A DNA stretch of 64,000 nucleotides from Platanthera guangdongensis. Taxonomy: Eukaryota > Streptophyta > Magnoliopsida > Asparagales > Orchidaceae. The position numbers and the translations under genes were made by a program. The notes beneath the pieces are model-generated. The model did no database searches. It had not been told where the DNA came from and saw only the letters and a list, made by a program, of their open reading frames with translations. The DNA is taken from contig CM077147.1 of assembly GCA_039583875.1 (NCBI GenBank), forward strand, positions 163,183,866-163,247,865, in the 5' to 3' direction. Shown one piece after another: positions 23,300 through 34,927 of the stretch (the first letter of the stretch is position 1; each line of letters starts with the position of its first letter).

Positions 23300-26200
23300 G
23301 GGAGTTTAAGGTGCGGAATAGGTGGGCTCGCATCCTTTTCGACTCGGGTGCCACCCATTCCTTTGTGGCCCGAAGATTTGTTGATAAGCACCGTCTGAGT
23401 GTCGACCAATTAGGAGGCTCCTTCAATGTCAAGCTCCCTTCCGGTGATTCGGTGATATCTAACCAAGGAGTTCTGAGATACCCTATTCGCCTTGACAATT
23501 TTCTGGCATATGCGAATCTGATGATTTTGGATCTGTATGTTTTTGACGTGATTCTGGGCATGGACTGGCTGTCCAAATATGATGCGGTCATCCAGTGCAA
23601 GGCTAAGCGATTGGATTTCAGAATGGACGACGGACAACCTATGAGCGTCTATGGATTTCAGGACAGAGTTTCTCCTGTCATTTCTGCGGTACATGCTTAT
23701 CGTGCTATAGAGTCTGGTTGTGAGGCGTTTTTGGTTTCTATTTCTGCTCTAGAAACAGCTTTTGTTACGCCACGTCTTGAGGATGTCTCGGTTGTGCGAG
23801 AGTTTCCAGATGTCTTTCCTGATAGTCTTCCAGGACTTCCTCCTGAAAGGGAGATAGAGTTTGTGATAGACCTCGAACCGGGCACTCATCCCATTGCTAA
23901 AGCACCGTACCGTATGGCTCCGCATGAGTTGGACGAGTTGCGTACTCAGCTCGATGAGTTGCTGAGATGCGGTTTTATTAGGCCAAGTACTTCTCCATGG
24001 GGTGCTCCTGTTTTGTTCGTCAAGAAGAAAGATGGATCGAAGAGTCTTTGCATCGATTATAGGGAATTGAACAAGGTAACAATTAAGAATAGATATCCCC
24101 TGCCAAGGATTGATGATTTGTTTGACCAATTGAGTGGTAGCTCGGTATTTTCAAAGATCGATCTTCGCTCAGGCTACCACCAGTTGAGGATTCGAGAGGC
24201 AGATATTCCTCGAACCACTTTTCATTCACGACATGGACATTATGAGTTTCTGGTGATGTCTTTTGGTTTAACCAATGCACCTTCTGCCTTCATGGATTTG
24301 ATGAATCGAGTGTTTAAGGATTTCTTGGACCGATTTGTTATTGTGTTCATAGATGATGTCTTGGTGTATTCTCGTAATGTTGAGGAGCATACTCAGCATT
24401 TGCGTCTGGTTTTATCGACCTTAAGGGAGCATAAGTTATATGCGAAGTTGAGCAAGTGTGAGTTTTGGCTACCTCAGGTGTCCTTTCTGGGTCATGTGGT
24501 AAGCAAGGACGGTATTTCTGCAGACCCGACCAAGATTTCTGCGGTACTGGAGTGGGAGAGACCTTCTACGCCGAAAGAGATTAGGAGTTTCTTAGGCCTA
24601 GCTGGCTATTACAGAAGATTCGTGGAAGGATTTTCGGTGTTGTTTGCTCCTCTAACTAGACTTACTCAGAAGAATACTGCTTTCATTTGGAGTGATAAAT
24701 GTCAAGAGGCTTTCCAAGAGCTAAAGAAGAGATTATGTACTGCTCCGATTTTAACCTTACCTACTGAAGGAGTTGAGTATGCTGTGTATGTCGATGCGTC
24801 ACATATCGGACTTGGTTGAGTTTTAATGCAAGATGGTAAGGTGATTGCGTATGGATCGAGACAACTAAAGATCCACAAGAGAAACTATCCGACGCACGAT
24901 TTGGAGTTTGCTGCCGTAATTTATGCACTGAAGCTCTGGAGACACTTATTATATGGCATGATGTGCAAGATCTATACTGACCATAAGAGTTTGAAGTACG
25001 TCTTCACTCAGAAAGAACTAAATCTGCGCCAGCGTCGGTGGTTAGAATATGTGGTGGATTATGAAGTGGAAATTCTCTATCATCCAGGAAAGGCTAATGT
25101 AGTAGTCGATGCCTTGAGTAGGAAGACCGCTAAGATTTTTAATCTATCTGTGCAGTCCTTGATAGAAGAATTTTTGTTGATGGATATTGAGGTTGGGAGT
25201 AGTACTGTGCCTGCTAGTCTAGAAGCAGAAGAACCCTCTTGGATTTCCCTTACTCGAGCACATCAGAAGGATGATCCGGATTTGTTACATCTCCGGAATA
25301 GAACGGTGAAGAGAGAGCTACCCGATTTCTCTGTGGACGAGTTGGATACCCTGAAGTATCGGGGTAGATTTTGCGTCCCCGCCTTTGGCGATATTCGAGC
25401 TAAGATCTGTGCTGAAGCTCATGGTTCCAGTGTGTCCTACCACCCTGGTTCCACAAAGATGTATAAAGATCTAAAGCAAATTGTTTGGTGGTCAGGGATG
25501 AAGAATGGCATCGCCAGGTTTGTATTGGAATGTTATACATGTCAGCGTGTTATGGCTGATCACAGAAGGCCTGGTGGTAAGCTGACACCGCTTGATATTC
25601 CAAGTTGGAAATGAGAAAGTATTTCAATGGATTTCATCACCGGTCTGCCAAAATCTCCCCGTGGGCATGACTCTGTTTGGGTGATAGTCGACAAATTGAC
25701 AAAGTGTGCTCACTTTGTGCCATTAAAGATTAGGTACTCGATGAAGAAGATAGCTGAGTTATATCTTGAAGATATCATCATGTTGCATGGTGTGCCTATT
25801 AGCATCGTATCAGATCGGGACTCTAGATTTACGTCTCGTTTTTGGAAGAGTTTACAGGAGGGGTTGGGTACCGATTTAAGGTATTCCACCGCCTATCATC
25901 CGCAGACTAATGGTCAGACGGAAAGAGTAAATCAAATCATAGAAGATATGATCAGGTGTTATATTTTGGATCATGGTGGTGCTTGGGATGAGCATCTCAG
26001 ACTCATGGAGTTTGCTTACAATAACAGTTATCAAGAGAGTCTGCAGATGGCTCCGTTTGAGGCCTTGTATGGGAGGCGTTGTAGAACCCCACTGTTTTGG
26101 GCTGAAGTTGGTGAGAGGCCGTTGTTAGGTCCGGAAGCTCTTGAAGAGATGAATTGTGCTATGACTCATATTCGAGAAAGGCTTCGTGTGGTTCAAGAGC

Positions 26201-26664
26201 TCTATGAGAAGTATGCTAATCTTCGAAGGGTCGATCTGGAGTTTGCGGTTGGAGACTTGGTGTTTCTGAAGGTTTCTCCGATGTCCGGTGTTAAAAGATT
26301 TGGTAGGAACCACAAGTTCGACCCCCGGTATGTGGGACCTTTCCAGATTCTTGAGCGCATCAGAGTGTCGGCTTATAGGTTGGAATTGCCTGCGACCTTC
26401 CTTGGTGTCCATGATGTGTTCCATGTGAGCCAGTTGCGGAAATGTGTTCGTAATGATCGTCAAGTCCTCGACTCGATACCCCAGATTCAGCCCAACCTTA
26501 CTTATGTGGAAGAACCTGTTCGTGTTATGGATTTTCAAGAGCGGGTGTTGCGGAGAAAGACCATCCCTATGGTCAAGATTCTTTGGAGAAATCAAGACGT
26601 CGAGAGCGCGACATGGGAATTGGAATCGGTGATGAGGGGATCTCACCCGCACCTCTTCTCTTAG
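23300..26664 (+). pseudogene. Pol of chromovirus F: protease, RT, RNase H, integrase, chromodomain-like end
   Basis: Domains in order: aspartic protease ([10 protein letters not shown]; 'VILGMDWL'); RT with '[10 protein letters not shown]', '[14 protein letters not shown]' and catalytic 'FIDDVLVYS' (about 24346); RNase H ('[11 protein letters not shown]', '[12 protein letters not shown]'); integrase zinc finger (H...'CYTCQRV') and DDE core ('SMDFITGLPKS', 'IVSDRDSRFTS', 'NGQTERVNQIIEDM'); and C-terminal 'MVKILWRNQDVESATWELES', the chromodomain-type tail of Tekay/Del elements. Only two TGA codons interrupt it, 24817-24819 (a Cys or Trp position in RNase H) and 25612-25614 (Trp in 'SWK*ES'). 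All catalytic residues that I can see are kept. Single-base loss suggests a fairly recent insertion. Confidence 0.92.
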
Positions 26665-26758
26665 TTTCAGGTATGTCGTTATGTTTTCAGTTATGTTTGA
26701 TTTTATCGTTTTGATTGGTTTTGGAGTTGTGTTAAGTTTCGGGACAAAACTTATTTTT

Positions 26759-26770
26759 AGGGGGAGTGAC
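26759..26770 (+). other. Polypurine tract of F
   Basis: AGGGGGAGTGAC lies directly before the 3' LTR start TGTAACACC. Confidence 0.85.
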
Positions 26771-27513
26771 TGTAACACCCCCGATTTTTTTCGATGATTT
26801 TATTTGTTTGTGAAACGTCAGATTTATGACGTCGTGGCGTTACTTTTAACGTCGATTTGACGGCGCAATGCCGTTAAGGCAATTTCGCGTCCGTGCGGTC
26901 GAGTAGGCCGAATTCTTGTTGTAATGGGAAGATTTTGCATTTGGAATTTAAGTTAAGTAATTTTGGACTTGCTCGTCAAGTTTCATCGCAATCCGAACAT
27001 TTTTGGAGTCTCGGCTCGCGATTGAAGTTTTGGATTGTTTATGTTCGCCGTATACTTCGAAGATTAATATCCCGGAAATGGCTCGTCGGATTCTGGTTTT
27101 GATTTCGCCGTTAGATTTGTAGCATTAGTGTTCGCTTTCGGTGCAAGTTTCGTTTAATTCGGCGCTCGTTTGAGCTTCCGTGCTGAGTCTTCTCGAGAAG
27201 CTATGGTTCTACTCGATTAGCCCGTTTTAGATTTTACTCGGACGCTGTTTTGAGGGTCAAAACAGCATTGTATCAAACAATGGTCAACATGAAAATTGTT
27301 CGTCTCGATGAGATCTACAACTTTAATGGTGACGACTCTTTGATTTGAAGTCATCCTAGATCTCTATTTTGGGTTCCCGCAAAACCTCTTGAAATAAACT
27401 GTTTTTGACAAAACATTTTATAAACATATATATAAATATATATATTTTGACTTAGGTTTTAGAACCGAACTTCATCTTCTCCGATTCTTTCCTCCCGAAC
27501 CAGAGTGGCGAGC

Positions 27514-27546
<33 letters not shown>

Positions 27547-29390
27547 TTCGTGAATCTTCCGGTGGCCGCCGACGGTGCTCCGGTGCTCGAAATCTTCATC
27601 CAAACATAGATCCGGAAAGCTCTCGCCGAGAGCTACGCCTCGTGGTAATTTCTTCCCCGTTTCTTGAGATTTCTCATTAGGGTTTTTCGGCCCTAACTTC
27701 TATTTTGGCCATTTTTGTGTAGATTTCAACTTCTCCCGCATCCTTTTTGCCCCGACCTACGACGTGGAGTGATTCGGTGGATTTTTCCGGTAAAAACCAA
27801 GGCAAGTGGTGGTTTCTCTTTTTTCTCCTTGTCTGATTCGATGGTAACGGCTATGTTTTCATGTTCCCTAAAATTTTCTACACTTATTCTTCCAAATTAT
27901 TGCTATGATTAACCGCTTTGTTGATTACATGTTGTTATGTTGTTTTGCCATGATAAACTTGAACTTGTCTATTTATGTTTAATCGTCCTTGAAGTATCTT
28001 ATAGATGGCTTAAGTGCCTTAGCTCTCGTTATCAAATGTATTAGAGTTTAATTAGGGTTGTAAATCGGTCCTAAGGGTTGATCAACCATGTCCAGAATCT
28101 AGTAATGTCAAGTAGAGTTTGTCGAGCCAAATCTCGGGGTATTTGTGTTGTGGTTCATTTTGGGTTTCTTGAATGCGGGTGTTAGTGGACGATTCCACCT
28201 CCGCAGTGTTTGTTACCTTCATTAGTGCCCTGTGGAAGTCTACCTGGTTTTTGGATGTCTGCGCTGTATGGTGTAGAGCATGAGACTCCCTCGCAGTTAG
28301 ACGGATTGTATATTCGTTGTTTTGGGTGGTGTGTCCAAGAGTGACCACTTCGCCTGCGTTTTTTTTAGGTGGTGTGTCCAAGAGTGACCACTTCGCCGTG
28401 ATTTTGGGTAGGGCCGACCACAGGTGCCTAATGAAGGTTTTGTTTTTTTTCTTTCTGGGGAAATATTTATGTAGTCACCTTATAGCCCTGTGCGTCTGGT
28501 GTACTCTTGTGGAACGTGGCAAGTCACGTAGGAGTTCTCTTCCTGTTGATGCCCTGTTTCTTTTGTACCTTGCTTTAGTACTTTTGGTCTTGGGCTGGTA
28601 CCCCTGTTGACCTTTGTTTATTTTGGCTTATTACTTTTTTTCCTGCCACCACTTGTACCTTCTTGCTGAGGTGTTCTGTCTTTGGAATGCCTCAGGTTCA
28701 GAGTTATAGCAGGTAGCAGTGCTGGTTTTGGAGTTTTCTGGCGGCAGTGTTGGCCGTGGTTGTTGCCTCATCTTAGAGAGGTAGTTTGTTGGTTTTTTTT
28801 AGTTTTACTAGTTCAGACATACTTTTATTCGTTGGTTCGTGTCAGTTTGTTGGCGCCCACTGATTTTGTTAGTTGTTGATACTTGCTAGCTACTCATTTA
28901 TTTAAAAGTGGATGTGGTTTACTTGCTCTCTGGGAGGATTTATGCTAGGAAGTCATGTTAGGTATTTTCAAATATAAAATCTACTACTATTAGTTCATAC
29001 ATTACATGATTTGAAACTCTAACCCGTTATTTTTAGCGACCGTAATAGCTATCTTTCCTACTATAATAAATTTAGAGTTCTACATGGCATGAGTTGTCCT
29101 TTGGGGACGTTTATTCTCATGTAGGATGTTTGAGTCAATCTAAACAAGTATTTTTCCGCAGCGTATAACCATATTTTGATTCGTGGACTAAATGAGCAAC
29201 TAAGCCGAGGGATACGGCTAACTGTTGCACTTAACTGATTTTCCTTAAAATAACTTAAAGGATCTTTCTCCATGATTAAGTAGGTTTTTGCCTGAGCGTC
29301 CGCAGTTATCCCCTGCTGACGTGGCATCATGACACACATTTTCCCTTACTCTGATAAGCTATTTATATGGCGAAAATGCGGGTTGTGACA
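26771..29390 (+). repeat. 3' LTR of F, shorter than its partner
   Basis: It begins TGTAACACCCCCGA and ends GGGTTGTGACA, 2620 bases. It matches the 5' LTR except that only one TTTTGAGGGTCAAAAC module (about 27248) remains and the ACTCGAGTA arrays are missing. The TATATATAAATA box is kept at about 27428-27440, as is the GA repeat (27514-27540). Confidence 0.92.
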
Positions 29391-29395
29391 GGCTC

Positions 29396-30240
29396 TTCAG
29401 AGATCTGAACATCAGGTACTTGAGATGGAATTTTAGGTTACATAGGAGGAATTTTAGATTATATAGGTGGAACAAAAACAACTTTTACAAGTAGACTATC
29501 CCCCTCAGCAACTGCATCAACAGACTCAGTTGCTTCATGAGGGGGGTGGGGTGAAGGAACATCCTTCTCCATGGTGTGAGGTCTTTCCTATAATTCAGAA
29601 CCTTCACCCATATCTCTTTCTGCCGCCTTCTTTGGAATTCTTCGTTCCCAATGAGAAACAATTGATGCGTCTATCTTTTTCAGGTGATGAATTTGCATAC
29701 CAGTGGACATATCAAATTGATTCTTGTTTAGCTGGTTGAGGTAGAGAGTTATAATTCTTCCAAAGTTGGGGGCTGAGAAGCATGTCTTAATCTTGTCAAA
29801 TAGAACTGTTCCCCAATCCATCATCTTTCTACAAATCATGACTGTCAGCAGTTTGAATATATCTCCTGATACATTGTCATGAGACCCAGTCTTGCACAAA
29901 AATACCTTCCCAAAATATTAGTCAATAGCTTGCCTTCGTCATTCATCTATTTACGTCTAATAGTTGTAGATTTTTTTCCAGGTCATAAAATTAGAGGGAT
30001 CTTTCATAGTCAGTGTCAGTGATTTCATCTTCTTCCTCGACTTCAGGCATTCTCAGAAATTGGTTTAAGAAACTTGGCTTCATTCTTACTTTAAAATTTC
30101 TAACACTGCTTTTGATGAGGGATCCTTCACGCTTGAGCTCTGCATTCCTAAAGAACTCCAGTACTTCTTTGTCAAGAACTCAACATTCTTTTTACAGAAT
30201 GAATGACAATATGACAGTTTCCAACATGTGAATGACGTTA
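29396..30240 (-). pseudogene. Sirevirus I ORF3, N-terminal part
   Basis: The minus-strand piece 29588-29899 includes 'DWGTVLFDKIKTCFSAPNFG' and then RIITLYLNQ. It aligns with 'NWGEVFFDLIKKKINKSFVNFGRI' in K's ORF3, including the downstream 'HWERRI'/'KWDRQI' end of the domain. Stops break it into pieces. It is joined to the C-terminal part at 10200-11562 once element F is removed. The start codon is not clear, probably near 30200-30240. Confidence 0.65.
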
Positions 30241-30840
30241 TAGAATTCTTTGGAAGTATTAGAAAATATAGAGCAAACTAGTTCTCCTCCTACCTAAAGA
30301 TTTCCAGCACCTTTATAAGCCATTCCTGATTTGATTAGAGGTGAAACAAAAGATATTTCTGAAGAATTGGAGATGAATCGACATCAACTTCTGCAGGTCG
30401 ATGGGGAGATGAACCGATGGAGAAAACTACACAAAATGAATGTAGGTCTCGTGAAATATCGTTAAGTTTCGAATGCCCTTAGAACCATATATATATATAT
30501 ATATATATTATTTAAAAAAAATCCAAAAAGGCGCATACCTGAGTATTTGAGAAAAATAGTTCTTCGGATCCAATATTAAAGAAAGCTTGAACAAGTCCAA
30601 TTCGTCGAATACTTATAGGCATGCTCGTCTAATATGTCAAGAGAGCCTGTAACATCTCGTTGATTCGTCGAGTAGTCACGGTCATTTGTCGAAAATACTT
30701 GTGATTTCTCGATTGATTTCACGAGTGCTTGAGTGAAGACTTGATGAATTTGAACTTCTTCACTTGGGCAAATTTCTTTAGGTTCCTTAGCCACCTCAAG
30801 ATTCCTTTTTTAGCATTCCAAGTTCAATTTTGAAATATGT
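30241..30840 (-). promoter_or_regulatory. Sirevirus I pol-ORF3 intergenic region with LTR-type repeats
   Basis: Between the RNase H end and ORF3 there is an array of TTCGTCGAATACTT / TCGTCGAGTAGTC-type motifs (30595-30740), the same core as in this element's LTR at 5945-6360. Downstream on the minus strand is a TA-rich run (30488-30511) that could serve as a TATA element. The same layout is found in K. Confidence 0.5.
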
Positions 30841-32695
30841 GAAATTTGCTTCATCTAGCGGCTTCGTGAAAATATCTACAACCTGCTTGTTCATTGATAC
30901 ATAATAAATATTGATATCCTGGTTCTCCACATGTTCCTAGATTAAATGATAGCATATTTTGATATGTTTTGTTCGGCTGTGAGAGATAGGATTGTTGGCT
31001 ATAACTATTGTGCTTGATGAATCACAAAACATAAGAATGTCCTACAGCTTCATATTATAGTCTTCAAGATGATTTATTATCCATAGAAGATGTGCGCAAC
31101 AACTCCCTGCTGAGATTTTCTCCGACTCAGTAGTTGAGATTGCCACACAATTTTGCTTTATGCTACTCCATGAGATAAGCCTTCTTCCAAGAAATTAACA
31201 CGTCCTAGAAGTGCTTTTCCTATCATCCCTACTTCCTGTAAAATCAACATCTAAAAAACCAATTAGCTCGCTATCATTACTTCTTGGATACCATAAACCA
31301 AAATTACATGTGCCTTTAAGGCATCTCAAAATACCTTTTGCAGCAGCATAGTGAGATTCCTTAGAGTTCACCTGGAATCTAGCGTAGACATATGTTGAAA
31401 ACATTATATCTGGTCTATTGGTAGTGAGATAGAGCAAGAATCCAATTATGTTCCTATACTTAGTTTCATCAAAAAGTTTCCCTTTCTCATCTTGTCTAGA
31501 GATATAATTGAACCCATTGGAGTCCTCTTAGAAGTTGTATTCTCCATTTTGAATTTCTTAAGTAACTCCTTGGTAAGTTTTGTCTAAGAGATGAAAATTT
31601 TATCTTCATATTTCTTCACCTGAATTGAATTCCTAAGAAATACTTTAGCTGACTCATAATACTCATTTCAAACTTCCTTTAAATTAGTTAGAAAACTTTT
31701 TATAAAGGTTGTTCCCTGTAAAACCAAATATAATATCATCTACATATATTTGTATAACAAAATCTTATTTTTTTTACTTCCCTAAGAAATAATGTGTTGT
31801 CTATCTTTCCTCTTGTAAACTTATTTTCAAGAAGAAACATGGACAACGTCTCATACCAAGCTCGAGGAGCTTGTTTTAAATCATATAATGTTTTATATAA
31901 AAAGTAAGCATAATCAAGTAGGGATGAATCGACAAAACTTGGTGGTTTTTCCACATATACTTCTTCGTTTTAATTACCATTAAGGAAGACTGACTTCACA
32001 TCCATTTGATAGACTTTGAAACCTTTGTGGGAAGCATACGCTAGGAACAATCAGATCGCTTCGAGTCTGGCTGCCGGAGTAAAAGTCTGATTGAAGTCGA
32101 TCCCTTCTTCTTGTCGGTGACCTTGAGATACAAGTCTGGCTTTTTTCTCTATGATAACACCATGCTCATCCAGTTTATTCCTGAAGACCAAATTCATCCC
32201 TATAATATTGTGATTTTTGGGTCTTGGTACTAGCTCCCACACCTTGCATCTTTTAAACTGATTGAGCTCTTCTTGTATTGCGATGATACATAAAGCATCC
32301 TTCTTTGCTTCTTCAAACTTGTTTGGCTCAATCTAGGAAAGAAAACTCAAATGCAAGGCTTCATTAGATATACCTCTTCTTGTTCGAACTCCTTCATTAG
32401 GATCTCCAATGATCAGATAAATGGGGTGATCTCTTAAATGTCTGATCACTAGATTCCTTGTATTGCCACCAGGAGGTTCTGCTTCTTCTAGTGCATGTTC
32501 TTCAACTTGGAGTTCTTCATCTTCAATAAAGCTCGGAGTATTGATTTTGATGGTACTTGAGTTGTCTTCTTTAACCGCTTCTTCTAATCTTAGCCCTTTT
32601 AGTTGCGAACCTGCATCTTCAACAAAGATACTAGAAGAGCTGCTATGAAGCACATTCGTCTCTTCAAATATAACATTAATGGATTCTTCTATAAC
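30841..32695 (-). pseudogene. Sirevirus I pol: RT and RNase H
   Basis: Pieces on the minus strand match D pol: the INT-RT linker (32333-32653), RT start with '[20 protein letters not shown]' (32051-32242), the '[21 protein letters not shown]' segment (31736-31954), '[20 protein letters not shown]' (31437 leftward), and RNase H down to about 30841. Many stops and frameshifts separate them, so no protein is made. The target sequence ATAAC at 32691-32695 marks the insertion of M. Confidence 0.85.
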
Positions 32696-34555
32696 TGATG
32701 AAGCATAATTTAGCTTAGTTTATTAGGTCAAAAATATTTATATTCTCGTTTAAATCTTTTACCTTTTGTATTTTTAGGTTCTTTTTTAGTTTCTTCTCTC
32801 AATTATTGTTCTAACTTAGTTTATTTTATGTTTTTTCAGGTTTTTGGTTTTTCTCCTGTTACACGCCCCCAGGTCACGCCCTCCCAGGGCGTGTAACACA
32901 AATGGAATGAAGCAATCGATCTGAAGTCAGATTCAGGAAATCCCCCATACACGCCCCTTACAAGCCTGGGTAGGGCGTGTACCTGAGGCGTGTTCTTCCA
33001 AGAACCGAAGAATCGACGCAACATGACTTTTTCGCATTCCACTATCATGCCGCAGTTTACACGCCCTATTACATGGGCGTGTCATCGGGGCATGTAACTC
33101 AACTACCACCCCTGTCACTTTCAACATTTAATTTCAGCCAGAAACATTACGCCGAATGTGACACGCCCCAGGTACACGCCCTACCCGGGCGTTTAAGGGG
33201 GCGTGACCCGACCAGAAAATTTTCTACAAATTGAGAGCATCTCCAATGGTTGAACATCCAGATTATGGGAGGGGAGGTGCTGCCAATTAGATTCTTGAGC
33301 TCTTTTTAAGTGTTCTTCCTTATTTTCTCTCTCTCTCTCTCTCTCTCTTAATTGAAACCTTCTTGGCTTTTCATTTCTTCAAGTGCAGTAATAGTGTTGT
33401 AATTTCATTTTCTAGTATGATAGTAGTGTTGGCCACCTTTCATTTCAAGTTATTGTAACTTTCATTTCAACTTGTAGCTCCCTCTTGATTTAGTAAAAAA
33501 GCTCATTTCTTCTTAGCCTCTTTTCTTCTTCTTTTTCTTCTTCTAGTTTATGAACTTTTTCTTATTTGTTATAGTCTTCTATAATGCACTAGTTGTAAGT
33601 TAAATTAGTTCTCTTTTATGTACTTTTCCATAACAGAAGTTTTGAACTAGTTTTATCTCACTTCTTCTCTTTCTCAACTTCTTTCTTTCTCTTTTGCTTA
33701 ATTTCTTTAATGGATTCCGACCACTCTTTTTTCTCTCACCCTACATAATGAGTAACTAATTTCTCATAGTACTCGATCTTGATGATCCGAGGATGAGTTG
33801 ATCAGTTATGATGCTCTAGCTCTCTTTCTCTTTTTAGAATTTAGGCCTTCGATTTGCTCTTGATTTATTTCGAATGAAACTATATTATCGATATATAGTT
33901 TTCACTCATGCTATCATTCTTGGCTAGCCGAGAGGTCGATAGTTTGAAGTGAGCGCTCAAAAGTAAAGAGAGTTGCATGCACCTCTCGAGAAAGAACGAC
34001 GTAAATCTCCCGGATTGGTGTCAAATCCAATAGCGGGGTTCACTACTTAAAGCGAGCATCAGGTATTCAGATACGGGACGAGAGTTCGGTCGGATCTTCC
34101 CAACCTCAGTTGGGCACTTCTTTGAGAGGAGCGTGTTCAAGCTTCGGGAACCCCCACGGTCAAGGTTTCTTTATTTTATTAAGTTAAAGTTTGTTATTGC
34201 ATTCTTGATTAATTTATGCCAAAGAAATTCAAGATCGAGTACTACCACTTAATCATCGTTTAGCCTTTCTTTTATTTGCAAGTAATTTTCTCACTTCTCT
34301 AATTTAGTGAGCAAGCACAAAAGAACTTTTATTTGATAAGATAATAATAACTCCTTGAATTAGAAGTAATCAAATCGCCCCGGGTAATACGACCTTGATA
34401 TTGAACTTAATATCTTATACTATATGCGATAAGGTACACTTGCTTTCATCGAATATAAAATCGAAGAACATCTCACAACCACACTTTCACCTTCTTTTTC
34501 CTTAACTTTTTCTTTTCGATGCATAACCTCTTCTCTGCGTTTAATTTTTATATCA
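32696..34555. repeat. Solo LTR M with ATAAC target duplication
   Basis: It starts TGATGAAGCATAATTT and ends TTTTTATATCA, flanked by ATAAC at 32691-32695 and 34556-34560. Removing it and one ATAAC rejoins the copia pol sequence seen intact in D (near 41560-41575). There is no internal region. 32862-33205 holds about eight ACACGCCC/GGGCGTGT motifs in both orientations; a CT microsatellite is at about 33328-33349. The TGATG...ATCA termini resemble those of J, so an Athila/Tat-type gypsy origin is likely. Confidence 0.85.
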
Positions 34556-34560
34556 ATAAC

Positions 34561-34927
34561 CAGGGTTTTCTTTTTGAAAATTCTATGTCTTACTATGGCT
34601 ACTGTATCCTACAAAAATACCCTTAAAAAATTTTCACTAAACTTAGTTTTGTAATACTTGCCATTATTAAGCACGAAACATTTACTTTCAAAGATTTTGA
34701 AGTAGGATATAGTCAGTTTCTTGCCTTTCAGAAGTTCATAAGGTTTCTTATGATGATTCTTATTGATGAAGGTTCTGTTTTGCACATCACAAGTCGTGTT
34801 GATTGCTTCAGCCTAAAAGTACACTGGTAATGAAGAATTATTCAATATTGTTCTGCTTGCCTCAATGAGTGTTATATTCTTTCCCTCGACAACTCCATTT
34901 GCTGTGGAGTACGAGGAGAGGAAAATT
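34561..34927 (-). pseudogene. Sirevirus I integrase C-terminal fragment
   Basis: It matches D pol 41565-41930: GAG-pre-integrase-distal and post-core sequence including the 'RTILNNSSLPVYF' segment, read leftwards from about 34927. Element E abuts it exactly where the copia sequence '...FSSPRTPQ' should continue. The rest of integrase is missing from the window. Confidence 0.75.

Larger units (their letters stand above)
11563..29390 (+). mobile_element. Tekay-type chromovirus F, complete structure, target duplication GGCTC
   Basis: LTRs begin TGTAAC and end GGGTTGTGACA. The target duplication GGCTC is at 11558-11562 and 29391-29395. Order: 5' LTR (split by J), Met-tRNA primer site, gag, candidate intron, protease, RT, RNase H, integrase, chromodomain-like tail, polypurine tract, 3' LTR. 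Coding is spoiled only by three nonsense codons (TAA 22192-22194, TGA 24817-24819, TGA 25612-25614). It sits inside ORF3 of Sirevirus I. Confidence 0.92.
5140..34927 (-). mobile_element. Sirevirus I (copia), broken by several nested insertions
   Basis: The remnant order on the minus strand, right to left, is integrase end (34561-34927), RT and RNase H (30841-32695), a repeat-bearing intergenic region (30241-30840), ORF3 (29396-30240 and 10200-11562), polypurine tract (10025-10038), and 3' LTR (about 9993-10024 and 5140-about 6610). Insertions inside it are a mosaic at about 6610-9992, F with J at 11563-29390, and M at 32696-34555. Its 5' half (5' LTR, gag, protease, most of integrase) is absent: element E abuts the integrase at 34928 and what follows E is unrelated. 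Linking the left LTR to this element rests on the TGAAAGT terminus, the tail next to the PPT, and the shared repeat motif. Confidence 0.7.
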
